Assembly (NCBI GenBank): GCA_026399515.1
Contig: JAPLQT010000123.1
Coordinates: forward strand, 62,001 to 126,000
DNA: 64,000 bases
Source: Pseudomonadota bacterium
GTDB taxonomy: Bacteria; Pseudomonadota; Gammaproteobacteria; Burkholderiales; Rhodocyclaceae
Direction: 5' to 3'
Shown: positions 55,386-63,665 of the stretch, piece by piece
Numbering within the stretch: the stretch's first letter is position 1
How the letters are laid out: every line of letters starts with the position of its first letter
The notes under the pieces: generated by a model
Databases searched by the model: none
What the model was told of the DNA's origin: nothing
Seen by the model: only the letters and a program-made list of their open reading frames with translations
Program-made: the position numbers and the translations under genes

Positions 55386-56141
55386 TCAGTCGCCGGCGCT
55401 CAATTCCTCCTCACCCAGCACTTGCCAGCTACCCCGCAGCAATCCTTCGAGCGGCCTGAAATTGGCCTTATAGGCCATTTTGGGACTTAATCGGATCCAG
55501 TAACCGAGATACAGATAAGGCAGGCCGAAGTGGGCACATTGCGCCGCCTGCCAGAGTATCCCGTAAGTGCCGAAGCTGGCGCCCGACAGGTTGGGGTCGT
55601 AGAAGGTATACACCGAGGACAGTCCGTCGGGCAATATATCGATGATGCTGACCATGCGCAGCGGTCCGCTCGCCTCACCCTCGCGAAACTCGACCAGGCG
55701 GCTTTCGACGTGGGTTTGCAGCAGAAAGTGCGCATACTGGTCGCGGCTGTCCTGATCCATACCTCCGCCGCTGTGGCGCGCCTCCTGGTAGCGCTGATAC
55801 AAGGAATAATGCTCCTCGCGAAATACCAGCGACCGCTCCACCGCAACCAGGTTTTCGTGGCGCTTCAACGAACGGCGTTGGCTGCGACTGGCCCGGAAAT
55901 ACTCGACGCAGAGCCTTACCGGCATACATTCGCGGCAGGCGTCGCAATAGGGGCGGTAGGTAAATACTCCGCTGCGGCGAAAGCCGGCGTGCACCAGTTC
56001 GCTGTAAGTCTCTTGATCGATCAGATGACTGGGCGTGGCGACCTGCGAACGGGCGACACGGTTGGGCAGGTATGAGCAACCGTAGGGTGCGGTCGCGTAG
56101 AACTGTAGTTGCGAAAAGGGCGGTTCGTTGAGCTTGGTCAT
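55386..56141 (-). CDS. bpt: Aspartate/glutamate leucyltransferase Bpt
   Basis: Transfers Leu to N-terminal Asp or Glu, marking proteins for ClpS/ClpAP. 251 residues; ATE-type fold with the Cys cluster [15 protein letters not shown] and [23 protein letters not shown] 56141 overlaps the aat stop (ATGA). Confidence 0.94.
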   Translation of the reverse strand: MTKLNEPPFSQLQFYATAPYGCSYLPNRVARSQVATPSHLIDQETYSELVHAGFRRSGVFTYRPYCDACRECMPVRLCVEYFRASRSQRRSLKRHENLVAVERSLVFREEHYSLYQRYQEARHSGGGMDQDSRDQYAHFLLQTHVESRLVEFREGEASGPLRMVSIIDILPDGLSSVYTFYDPNLSGASFGTYGILWQAAQCAHFGLPYLYLGYWIRLSPKMAYKANFRPLEGLLRGSWQVLGEEELSAGD

Positions 56142-56875
56142 GTTAGCTTGCGGAACAAATCGTTTGCTGCGTCCAGCGGCCAGCGGCGATCGCATTCGGA
56201 GCCCGCCCCGGCTTCGCCGGTCCACTGCGCCAATCCCGAGACAAACTCCTGCCGAGGAATTTCGCGCGCTCCGAGGGAAGCGAGATGTGCCGTAGTCATC
56301 TGGCAATCTATCACGACAAAACCACGTCGTTCAAGTAATCGGCAAAGATGCGCCAGGGCGATCTTGGAGGCATCGCTGACGCGGGAGAACATCGATTCGC
56401 CGTAGAAGACACGGCCGATGGCGACGCCGTAGAGACCGCCGACCAGGGTGCTCCGGCCTTCGAGGTCGACCCAGGTCTCGACAGAATGGGCATAGCCGAG
56501 CTGGTTCAGGCACCGGTATGCGGTCTGCATTTCGGCGCTGATCCAGGTGCCTGCGCCCTCCTCGCGCGGGGCGGCGCAGGCGGCCATGACCTCGGCAAAG
56601 GCGGAGTCGAGACGGATCTCGTATGCGGCGGACTTCAAGGTCCGGTTCAGCGATCGTGATATCTTAACTTCGCTGGGAAACAGCACCATGCGCGGATCCG
56701 GGCTCCACCAGAGCAGGGGCTCCCCCGGGGAATACCAGGGGAAAATGCCGCGGCGATAGGCGGACAGCAGGCGTTCGGCGGAAAGATCGCCTCCGGCGGC
56801 GAGTAATCCATTGGGTTCGATCAACGCCGTCTCGACCGGCGGAAACCAGTTCGTTCGCGTCAGCCAGGGAATCAC
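56138..56875 (-). CDS. aat: Leucyl/phenylalanyl-tRNA-protein transferase
   Basis: Transfers Leu or Phe from tRNA to N-terminal Lys or Arg, creating ClpS-recognised N-degrons. 245 residues; [46 protein letters not shown] and [20 protein letters not shown] are family hallmarks. Forms a two-gene N-degron operon with bpt. Confidence 0.96.
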   Translation of the reverse strand: MIPWLTRTNWFPPVETALIEPNGLLAAGGDLSAERLLSAYRRGIFPWYSPGEPLLWWSPDPRMVLFPSEVKISRSLNRTLKSAAYEIRLDSAFAEVMAACAAPREEGAGTWISAEMQTAYRCLNQLGYAHSVETWVDLEGRSTLVGGLYGVAIGRVFYGESMFSRVSDASKIALAHLCRLLERRGFVVIDCQMTTAHLASLGAREIPRQEFVSGLAQWTGEAGAGSECDRRWPLDAANDLFRKLT

Positions 56876-56982
56876 GGCAAGTTACGCCAAGTCATGGGTG
56901 TTTCAATCGAATGCGGCAGGGGAAAATTCTAGCGCAGCCGTGGCCGTGAATGGAGGGTCGCTGGGATAAAATCTCCGGCATC

Positions 56983-57882
56983 ATGAATCCGATGACTTCG
57001 ACTCTCCGCCGCCTGTTGCTGACGGCTCTCGCCGGCCTGCTGCTCTGTTCCTGCGCCACGCCACCTCCCGCGGTCACGCCGCCGCCGCGTCCGGCGGCGA
57101 AAATCGCCCTGGTGCTCGGCGGCGGCGCGGCGCGCGGTTTTGCGCATGTCGGCGTGATCAAAGCGCTGGAGGCCCAAGGCATCGTGCCGGACATCATCGT
57201 CGGGACCAGTGCCGGGGCGCTGGTCGGTGCCTTGTATGCCGCCGGCTACAGCGGCTTCGAGCTACAGAAGCTGGTATTGCAATTGGAAGAAAGCCAGTTC
57301 TCCGACTGGTCGCTACCCGATCGCGGGGTGCTGAAAGGCGAGGCGCTGCAAAATTTCGTCAATAACGCCGTCGGCCAGCGTCCCCTGGAAAAATTCGGCA
57401 AACTCTTGGCGGTCGTCGCGACGGATTTGAACAGTGGCGAGCCGATAGTGTTCCGCACCGGCAACACCGGCATGGCGGTGCGCGCCTCGAGCAGCGTGCC
57501 GGGCCTGTTCCAGCCGGTCGCTATCAATGGCCGGGAATATGTCGACGGCGGCCTGGTGAGCCCGGTGCCGGTCCGCATCGCGCGCAACCTTGGGGCCGAC
57601 TTCATCATCGCAGTGGATATTTCGGCCAAGCCGCAGTTCGGCAAGACGCAAAGCACCATCGATGTGCTGATGCAGACTTTCTCCATCATGGGACAGACCA
57701 TCAGCCGGCGCGAACTGCCCGAGGCCGACGTTGTCATCCGTCCTCACATCCCGGATTTGCGCGCCACCGATTTTCAGGATCGACACCTGGCCGTACTGGA
57801 AGGTGAGAAAGCGGTCGCGGCGATACTGCCGAATTTGAAAGCCAGGCTGGCAAAGCTGCGCGAGGGGCGTCAGACCCCTTAG
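56983..57882 (+). CDS. Patatin-like phospholipase lipoprotein (RssA-like)
   Basis: A 299-residue patatin-domain hydrolase. A lipoprotein signal with LCSC (Cys24) leads into ALVLGGGAARGFAHVGVIKAL (oxyanion hole), Ser76 in VGTSAG (GxSxG), and Asp188 in YVDGGLVSPVP, so the Ser-Asp dyad is complete. It resembles RssA but with an export signal, placing it in the periplasm or outer membrane. ATG 56983 is chosen at the signal peptide. Convergent with the NlpC/P60 gene, 8 nt apart. Confidence 0.9.
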   Translation: MNPMTSTLRRLLLTALAGLLLCSCATPPPAVTPPPRPAAKIALVLGGGAARGFAHVGVIKALEAQGIVPDIIVGTSAGALVGALYAAGYSGFELQKLVLQLEESQFSDWSLPDRGVLKGEALQNFVNNAVGQRPLEKFGKLLAVVATDLNSGEPIVFRTGNTGMAVRASSSVPGLFQPVAINGREYVDGGLVSPVPVRIARNLGADFIIAVDISAKPQFGKTQSTIDVLMQTFSIMGQTISRRELPEADVVIRPHIPDLRATDFQDRHLAVLEGEKAVAAILPNLKARLAKLREGRQTP

Positions 57883-57890
57883 CCAACCGC

Positions 57891-58457
57891 TTAAGCCGGG
57901 TTGATGCGGCGAGCGCCGTTGAAGCGTTTTCCCCAGTAGGCCGCGTTCATGTTCTCGACGCGGACTTCGCCGCCGCTGGCCGGCGCATGTACGAAGAAAT
58001 TGTCGCCGAGGTAGATGCCTACATGGGAGAAGGTACGGCGCATGGTGTTGAAGAACACCAGATCCCCGGGTTGCAGATCGCTCTTCTTCACAACCTCGCC
58101 GCTCTTGCTGATTTCGCGCGAAGTGCGCGGCAGGATCAGGCCGATGCCTTCGCGGAAGACATAACCGACGAATCCACTGCAATCGAACCCGGTTTCCGGT
58201 AGGGTGCCGCCGCGGCGGTAACGAATCCCGACCAGGTCCATGGCGCGCGTCACGGCCTCGCTTGCGCTGTCGGTGGCACGCTCGAACAACGAAGTGGCTT
58301 CCTTGAGCTGGATATCCATCGCCGGCGGGACGGCGGGGATGGAATTGGCGGTTTCATCTGCCTGAACCGGGCCGGCAAGCAAGCACAGGGTTCCGACTAC
58401 CAAGATGCCGGCCGTTACCCACGCGCTGGCGTTGCGTCGAGATGTTCTGAAGGACAT
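57891..58457 (-). CDS. NlpC/P60 peptidoglycan endopeptidase
   Basis: A secreted Cys peptidase cutting the peptide stems of peptidoglycan. 188 residues; the signal ends PVQA, then YRRGGTLPETGFDCSGFVGYVF carries catalytic Cys93, FSHVGIYLG the His, and FVHAP the third residue. Close in form to Spr/MepS-type endopeptidases. Confidence 0.92.
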   Translation of the reverse strand: MSFRTSRRNASAWVTAGILVVGTLCLLAGPVQADETANSIPAVPPAMDIQLKEATSLFERATDSASEAVTRAMDLVGIRYRRGGTLPETGFDCSGFVGYVFREGIGLILPRTSREISKSGEVVKKSDLQPGDLVFFNTMRRTFSHVGIYLGDNFFVHAPASGGEVRVENMNAAYWGKRFNGARRINPA

Positions 58458-58531
58458 GGGGGCGGACTATAACCGCCCGTTTCCAACCTGTAAACCCCTA
58501 ACCATTCAGCTATTTGTCAGAATCGCCTGGG

Positions 58532-58537
58532 TATAAT
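58532..58537 (+). promoter_or_regulatory. Putative -10 element of the acuI gene
   Basis: A perfect TATAAT about 57 nt before the GTG start; TTGTCA (58514-58519) is too close to act as a normal -35. Confidence 0.4.
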
Positions 58538-58593
58538 CCTCCGCTAATCGTCCATCCGGGCAGCATTTCTGCTATCTCCATAAGGAGCATTCC

Positions 58594-59583
58594 GTGAGTT
58601 TCAAGGCCTATCAGATCCACCAGGAAGACGGCAAGGTTGTCAGTCGTTTCGTCGATATGAGCGAGGATCAGCTCGATCCCGGTGAAGTCACCATCCGTGT
58701 CGCCTATTCCAGCGTCAATTACAAGGACGCCTTGGCGGCAACCGGTACCGGCAAGATCATCCGGCGCTTTCCCTGCATAGGCGGCATCGACCTCGCCGGC
58801 ACCGTCACCGCCAGTCTCGATCCGCGCTTCGCCAAAGGTGACGCGGTGCTCGCCACCAGCTACGACATCGGCGTAGCGCACCATGGCGGCTATGCCGAGG
58901 TAGCCCGCATTCCCGCCGACTGGGTGGTGAGGCTGCCCAAGGGCATGACCCTCAAGGAAGCCATGACCTTCGGCACCGCCGGCTTTACCGCCGGGCTGGC
59001 TGTGGTGCGCATGGAAGCCAACGGACTGACGCCCGACAACGGACCGGTGATCGTCAGCGGCGCCACCGGCGGTGTGGGCAGCGTGGCCATCGAGGTGCTT
59101 TCCAAGCTGGGGTATCACGTCGTCGCCTTGACCGGCAAAGAGACCGAATTCGATTACCTGACGAGCATAGGCGCCCAGGAAGTCATGCTGCGCCAGTCGC
59201 TCGACCTGACCAAGATCAAGCCGCTCGACAAATCGCTATGGGCAGGCGCGGTGGATAACCTGGGCGGAGAGGTACTGGCGTGGATGGCCAGCACCATGCA
59301 AATCGGCGGAACCCTGGCGAGCATCGGCCTGGCCGCCAGCCACACCCTCAACACCACGGTCATGCCCTTCATCCTGCGCGGCGTGAGCCTGCTGGGCATC
59401 GATTCGGTGAACTGCCCGATGCCGCAACGCGCCGAGGTTTGGCGCCGCCTGGCGTCGGACATGCGCCCGACCCACCTCGAACAGATGACCCGAACCATCC
59501 CCTTCGACCAGCTCCCGTCGGTGTTCGACGATTTCATCAAGTCCCGCGCCAGGGGCCGCACCGTGGTGGATATTGCCAGCTGA
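58594..59583 (+). CDS. acuI: Acrylyl-CoA reductase AcuI-like (YhdH family)
   Basis: An NADPH-dependent MDR-superfamily reductase that converts acryloyl-CoA to propionyl-CoA. 329 residues; SVNYKDALAATGTGKI and FPCIGGIDLAGTV are YhdH/AcuI signatures, and VSGATGGVGSVAIEVLSKLGY is the NADP-binding motif. GTG 58594 is supported by AAGGAG 7 nt upstream. Followed 45 nt later by prpE, consistent with acrylate or 3-hydroxypropionate assimilation. Confidence 0.9.
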   Translation: MSFKAYQIHQEDGKVVSRFVDMSEDQLDPGEVTIRVAYSSVNYKDALAATGTGKIIRRFPCIGGIDLAGTVTASLDPRFAKGDAVLATSYDIGVAHHGGYAEVARIPADWVVRLPKGMTLKEAMTFGTAGFTAGLAVVRMEANGLTPDNGPVIVSGATGGVGSVAIEVLSKLGYHVVALTGKETEFDYLTSIGAQEVMLRQSLDLTKIKPLDKSLWAGAVDNLGGEVLAWMASTMQIGGTLASIGLAASHTLNTTVMPFILRGVSLLGIDSVNCPMPQRAEVWRRLASDMRPTHLEQMTRTIPFDQLPSVFDDFIKSRARGRTVVDIAS

Positions 59584-59628
59584 GGACACAGCCCCATTAA
59601 ACCAAAATTTGAATAAGCGGAGGAAGCC

Positions 59629-61524
59629 ATGACGACCACCAAGGAATTTCACCAGCGTTCGATCGAGCAACCGGATGCTTTTTGGGCCGAGCAAGCCAAA
59701 CTCATCGACTGGCACAAGCCGCCGAAACAAATCCTGGATTTCTCCAATCCGCCATTTGCCCGCTGGTTCAGCGGCGGTGAAACCAACCTGTGCTACAACG
59801 CCGTCGACCGGCATGCCGCAAAGCGGCCCAACGACCGCGCCCTGATCTATATCTCCACAGAAACCAACGAGGAGAAGATCTACAGCTTCGCCGAACTCAA
59901 GGCTGAGGTGATGCGCATGGCGGCCGTCATGCAGAGTCTCGGCGTCAACCGCGGCGACCGCGTCCTGATCTACATGCCGATGATCGCCGAGGCGTGCTTC
60001 GCCATCCTCGCCTGCGCGCGCATCGGCGCCATCCACTCCGTCGTGTTCGGCGGTTTTGCCGCCGGCTCGCTGGCCACCCGCATCGACGACGCCAAGCCAG
60101 TGCTGATGATCTCTTCCGACGCCGGCATGCGCGGCGGCAAGGCGGTACCTTACAAGCATCTGGTGGACGAGTCCTGCGCCCTGGCGCAGTTCCCGCCAGC
60201 CAAGGTGCTGCTGGTGAATCGCGGCATCGACAAGGACATGAAGCTGGTCGCCGGCCGCGATGTCGATTACGCCGGCTTGCGCGCCCAGCACATGAATTCC
60301 GAAGTACCCGTGACCTGGCTCGAATCCAACGAGCCGTCCTACATTCTGTATACCTCAGGCACCACAGGCAAGCCCAAGGGCGTGCAGCGCGACGTCGGCG
60401 GCTATGCCGTGGCTCTGGCCGCATCGATCAAGCATATCTATTGCGGCGAGGCCGGCGAAACCATGTTTTCCACGTCGGACATCGGCTGGGTCGTCGGCCA
60501 TTCCTACATCATCTACGGACCGCTGATCGCCGGCATGGCGACCATCATGTACGAGGGCACGCCGATCCGTCCGGATGCCGGCATCTGGTGGCAGATCGTA
60601 GAAAAGCACAAGGTCTCGGTGATGTTCTCGGCACCGACGGCGATCCGCGTCCTCAAGAAATACGATGCGGCCTTCCTGCACAAATACGATTTATCCACCC
60701 TCAAGCACCTGTTCCTGGCCGGCGAACCGCTGGACCAGACCACCCACGAGTGGATCATGGGGGAACTCAAAAAACCCGTCATCGACCACTACTGGCAGAC
60801 CGAAACCGGCTGGCCGATGCTCTCGGCGGCGCCGGGCGTGGAGCAGACCAAGATCAAGTACGGCTCGCCGGCATTCCCGGTATTCGGCTACAACCTCAAG
60901 CTGTTCCGCGAGGATGGCACGGAAGCCGGCAGCGACGAAAAAGCCATCGTCGGGGTGTTGCCGCCGCTGCCGCCCGGTTGCCTTTCGACAGTCTGGGGTG
61001 ACGATGCACGCTTTGTGAGCACCTACTTCACCCTGTTCAAGTCGCCGCAGGTGTATTCGTCCTTCGACTGGGGTATCCGCGACAAGGATGGCTATTACTT
61101 CATCCTGGGCCGCACCGACGATGTCATCAACGTTGCCGGCCACCGCCTCGGCACGCGCGAAATCGAGGAGGCTGTGCAAACTCACGCGGCCATCGCCGAA
61201 GTCGCCGTGGTGGGCGTCGCCGATCAACTCAAGGGTCAAGTGCCGATGGCATTTGCAGTCGTCAAGGACGCCAACCTGGTGGCGACGGCCGAAGGCCGCA
61301 AGCAACTGGAGAAGGAAATCATGGCCACGGTCGATGGTTTGCTGGGCGCCATCGCCCGGCCGGCCCGGGTCCATTTCATCTCCGGCCTGCCCAAGACACG
61401 CTCCGGCAAGATGTTTCGGCGTTCCATCCAGGCGCTGGCCGAAGGCCGCGACCCGGGCGACCTGACCACCATCGACGACCCCAACACGCTGGAGCAGATA
61501 CGCCAATCGCTGGACGCGAAGTGA
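59629..61524 (+). CDS. prpE: Propionyl-CoA synthetase PrpE
   Basis: An acyl-CoA synthetase activating propionate (and often acrylate or 3-hydroxypropionate) via an acyl-adenylate. 631 residues; AMP-binding motif YTSGTTGKPKGVQRD, GEPLDQTTHEWI, HYWQTETGWP and the C-terminal catalytic Lys594 in TRSGKMFRR. The YWQTETGWP form is PrpE-like rather than Acs. An intrinsic terminator follows at 61642. Confidence 0.9.
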   Translation: MTTTKEFHQRSIEQPDAFWAEQAKLIDWHKPPKQILDFSNPPFARWFSGGETNLCYNAVDRHAAKRPNDRALIYISTETNEEKIYSFAELKAEVMRMAAVMQSLGVNRGDRVLIYMPMIAEACFAILACARIGAIHSVVFGGFAAGSLATRIDDAKPVLMISSDAGMRGGKAVPYKHLVDESCALAQFPPAKVLLVNRGIDKDMKLVAGRDVDYAGLRAQHMNSEVPVTWLESNEPSYILYTSGTTGKPKGVQRDVGGYAVALAASIKHIYCGEAGETMFSTSDIGWVVGHSYIIYGPLIAGMATIMYEGTPIRPDAGIWWQIVEKHKVSVMFSAPTAIRVLKKYDAAFLHKYDLSTLKHLFLAGEPLDQTTHEWIMGELKKPVIDHYWQTETGWPMLSAAPGVEQTKIKYGSPAFPVFGYNLKLFREDGTEAGSDEKAIVGVLPPLPPGCLSTVWGDDARFVSTYFTLFKSPQVYSSFDWGIRDKDGYYFILGRTDDVINVAGHRLGTREIEEAVQTHAAIAEVAVVGVADQLKGQVPMAFAVVKDANLVATAEGRKQLEKEIMATVDGLLGAIARPARVHFISGLPKTRSGKMFRRSIQALAEGRDPGDLTTIDDPNTLEQIRQSLDAK

Positions 61525-61641
61525 TTTTCAGCTTTTGATGTTTCCGGTCCTGTAGCACGCAATCTGTCCGGTCGTCATATTGCCCCCAAAGGGATGCGAA
61601 ATGAGACCGACGAAACTGCTACAGGAGATCCCGAAGACGAG

Positions 61642-61675
61642 AAGCCGCCGAGGAATTTTTCCCGGCGGCTTTTTA
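61642..61675 (+). terminator. Intrinsic terminator after prpE
   Basis: AAGCCGCCG and CGGCGGCTT form a 9-bp stem with a 12-nt loop, followed by TTTA. It lies about 117 nt past the prpE stop. Confidence 0.75.
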
Positions 61676-61716
61676 CCGGATTATGGTCCGCTTGGTCGCC
61701 CGCTTCACCTGCCAGA

Positions 61717-62556
61717 TCAAGAAAACTGGCAGATATAGGTCACCGGACTCACATTGCAATGCCTATCAACCGGGCCAAGCAACTCGAACAGACGGGGCTC
61801 ACGCCTGAAGTCAAATAGTCGGTACAGGTAGAACTGGTCCGTGTTTCGCTGCGCAAACGCGACCTCGCCACGACTAATATAGAACGGCGTTTCCTTGCCA
61901 AAGGCCGTGGTCTTTACTTCGATAAATCGTTCACATCCATTTGCTTCAAACGACAGGATATCGAACCCCAGACCATCGCCTTGAGTTTTCGAAACATGGT
62001 CGACTTTTTCGGCAAGAGCTTTCTGCCCGCAGTTTCTGAGCCGAAAATGTTCGTACTTCAACACGAACTCCTCTCCCGCCGCGCCGAGCGAAGCATTTCT
62101 AGCTTCGCGCTCCAGATAGTCACGCTTATACGGTGCTCGCGAAACGTAATCCGCAGAGCGAGGCTCGCGAACTGCCAACGACAGTATTGGCGCATCAACA
62201 ACAATCCCGGAGAAATCTTCCACAAGCGGAACTACGGCAGGAGTTGCACTTGCCATCAGAGCTGCGTTGTCCAGTTTCTGATCCCGTTGGATTTGATCCT
62301 CAACCACCTCACGCAACAGTGCTTGGTAGTTTCCAAGCGGCTTATAGCCTGATATGTATGGACACCCGTTCCCGATGAGAATGGCACTGATGTTCTGATG
62401 CTTTCGCTCGATTGCTCCTTCTGATCGCCCATCGAGTTTGGGAAGAAGCGTGCGGCGATGCGTTGTCTTGTTGTAGCTCTGACCAGATAATTCCATCACG
62501 AGCATATGAAAGTAGTCCGCTACCGTGGCTTCAACTTCGTTGCGACTCCATTCCAT
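61717..62556 (-). CDS. DUF3883 domain protein (PD-(D/E)XK nuclease-like)
   Basis: A 279-residue protein. From ATG 62556 (MEWSRNEVEATVADYFHM) an N-terminal domain of unknown role leads to a DUF3883 domain with GLGFDILSFEANGCERFIEVKTT, the D...E-x-K core of a PD-(D/E)XK nuclease fold, and YISRGEVAFA. DUF3883 occurs in restriction and other anti-phage systems and as a stand-alone protein; its role here is unknown. The gene is AT-richer than its surroundings and next to a toxin-antitoxin pair, suggesting horizontal acquisition. Confidence 0.75.
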   Translation of the reverse strand: MEWSRNEVEATVADYFHMLVMELSGQSYNKTTHRRTLLPKLDGRSEGAIERKHQNISAILIGNGCPYISGYKPLGNYQALLREVVEDQIQRDQKLDNAALMASATPAVVPLVEDFSGIVVDAPILSLAVREPRSADYVSRAPYKRDYLEREARNASLGAAGEEFVLKYEHFRLRNCGQKALAEKVDHVSKTQGDGLGFDILSFEANGCERFIEVKTTAFGKETPFYISRGEVAFAQRNTDQFYLYRLFDFRREPRLFELLGPVDRHCNVSPVTYICQFS

Positions 62557-62747
62557 TCGGCCAGCTTCTTGCTTTTTTTCGCATCGTAGATGCATCGGCC
62601 AAGAAGTAACCAAGATGCACCCGCCGCGATGGTATCCCAGATTTGCTATCGTCATTGTCTGGAAAACACATCCAGCTTGCAGATCAGAAAGAGCGTCGCT
62701 GCCTCAATCAGCCATTGTCGGCCGCAGCCCCGTCTTTCAGCGCATCG

Positions 62748-63071
62748 TTACGCCGCCTTGATCGTATGAACTTCAAACGCCACTTTTAGCCAATGGCGCA
62801 CGGCACCGAAAATCGCCGCCAAGTTGTCCATGCTTGGATTGCCCTTGGGCGAAAGCATCCGATGCAGACTCTTGCTCGGTTTTTCGGTTACCTCGGCAAG
62901 TTGCTCGAACCCGATGGTGGCGTTGACGAGATCACGGAGAATGAGACGAGCCGTCTCGGGTTCTCCGCTCAGAAACAGGGTGGCGGCTTCATCGAGAAGC
63001 GCCGTGGCAAACTGGGGATCGCGCTCGACGCGCTCGACGACGGTTTGCTTGAAGTTGCGAGTCAGTGCCAT
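62748..63071 (-). CDS. Antitoxin with helix-turn-helix (HigA-like)
   Basis: A 107-residue DNA-binding antitoxin. IGFEQLAEVTEKPSKSLHRML followed by SPKGNPSMDNLAAIF is the helix-turn-helix of the addiction-module antidote (HigA-like) family. It lies 4 nt after the toxin gene, in toxin-first order as in higBA. It probably represses the pair through the inverted repeat at 63436-63451. Confidence 0.88.
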   Translation of the reverse strand: MALTRNFKQTVVERVERDPQFATALLDEAATLFLSGEPETARLILRDLVNATIGFEQLAEVTEKPSKSLHRMLSPKGNPSMDNLAAIFGAVRHWLKVAFEVHTIKAA

Positions 63072-63075
63072 GTGA

Positions 63076-63426
63076 TTACCGCTTTCCTTTCTTCGCTACG
63101 GACAGGGCCTTCTTTCTATCCTTGTACTCGGCGTGCAACGCCTTGGCCTGATCGATGTCTTTTTGCTGGCCGCGTTTCGTGCCGCCACCAAACAGGATGA
63201 TGAGCGTTTCGCCATCTTTAGCCAGATAGATGCGGTACCCCGGTCCCCAGTCAATGACGTACTCGCCGATCCCGGCAAACCATTTCACGCTTGAAGTATT
63301 GCCAAGCTCCAGTCGCAACTTGGCTGTCACCACCTTTGCCGCAGCCTGAGCATCCAGGCTATCGAACCACGTCTTGTAGGGATTCGAGCCGTCCACGGGC
63401 AGGTATTCCTCAACCGTGATTTTCAT
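63076..63426 (-). CDS. RelE/HigB-type toxin
   Basis: A 116-residue type II toxin of the RelE/ParE superfamily (addiction module killer subfamily). NPYKTWFDSLDAQAAAKVVTAKLRL and GPGYRIYLAKDGETLIILFGGG are typical, with basic residues at the C-terminus (KRGQQKDIDQAK, KKGKR). Such toxins are usually mRNA interferases. Confidence 0.88.
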   Translation of the reverse strand: MKITVEEYLPVDGSNPYKTWFDSLDAQAAAKVVTAKLRLELGNTSSVKWFAGIGEYVIDWGPGYRIYLAKDGETLIILFGGGTKRGQQKDIDQAKALHAEYKDRKKALSVAKKGKR

Positions 63427-63435
63427 GGATTAATA

Positions 63436-63451
63436 GTAACTTATTCGTTAC
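63436..63451. promoter_or_regulatory. Candidate operator of the toxin-antitoxin pair
   Basis: GTAAC, 6 nt, GTTAC: a perfect 5-bp inverted repeat 10 nt before the toxin ATG in an AT-rich stretch. Typical position for antitoxin autorepression. Confidence 0.45.
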
Positions 63452-63513
63452 CCATAAGCAAGGCGATTGTTGCAATTGATTAATTTTCAGGAGCATGGGC
63501 GAGCATTTTCGGT

Positions 63514-63519
63514 TAAAAT
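63514..63519 (+). promoter_or_regulatory. Putative -10 element of tRNA-Val
   Basis: TAAAAT 13 nt before the mature tRNA 5' end; no clear -35. Confidence 0.35.
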
Positions 63520-63531
63520 GCGACCCTCTTC

Positions 63532-63608
63532 AGGCGCGTAGCTCAGCTGGTTAGAGCACCACCTTGACATGGTGGGGGTCGTTGGTTCGAGTCCAATCGC
63601 GCCTACCA
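63532..63608 (+). tRNA. tRNA-Val(GAC)
   Basis: A 77-nt cloverleaf. Acceptor AGGCGCG pairs with CGCGCCT, followed by discriminator A and an encoded CCA. The D-arm is GCTC...GAGC, the anticodon stem-loop is CCACC TTGACAT GGTGG with anticodon GAC, and the T-arm contains GGTTCGAGTCC. Confidence 0.97.
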
Positions 63609-63612
63609 ACGA

Positions 63613-63645
63613 AAAAAGGGGTTAGGTAATTCCTAACCCCTTTTT
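63613..63645. terminator. Bidirectional intrinsic terminator between tRNA-Val and the thiolase gene
   Basis: AAAAAGGGGTTAGG and CCTAACCCCTTTTT form a perfect 14-bp stem with a 5-nt loop, with A and T runs on both sides. It can end both the tRNA transcript and the convergent thiolase mRNA. Confidence 0.85.
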
Positions 63646-63665
63646 GCTTTTTGCAGCCGTGCAAA

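Noticed and set aside
61594-61818. Small plus-strand open frame after prpE
   Set aside because: It runs through the prpE terminator hairpin, overlaps the DUF3883 gene end and has no recognisable features.
61700-63608. Integrated element using tRNA-Val as attachment site
   Set aside because: No integrase gene and no copy of the tRNA 3' end at the far side of the AT-rich patch; the patch lies on the 5' side of the tRNA.
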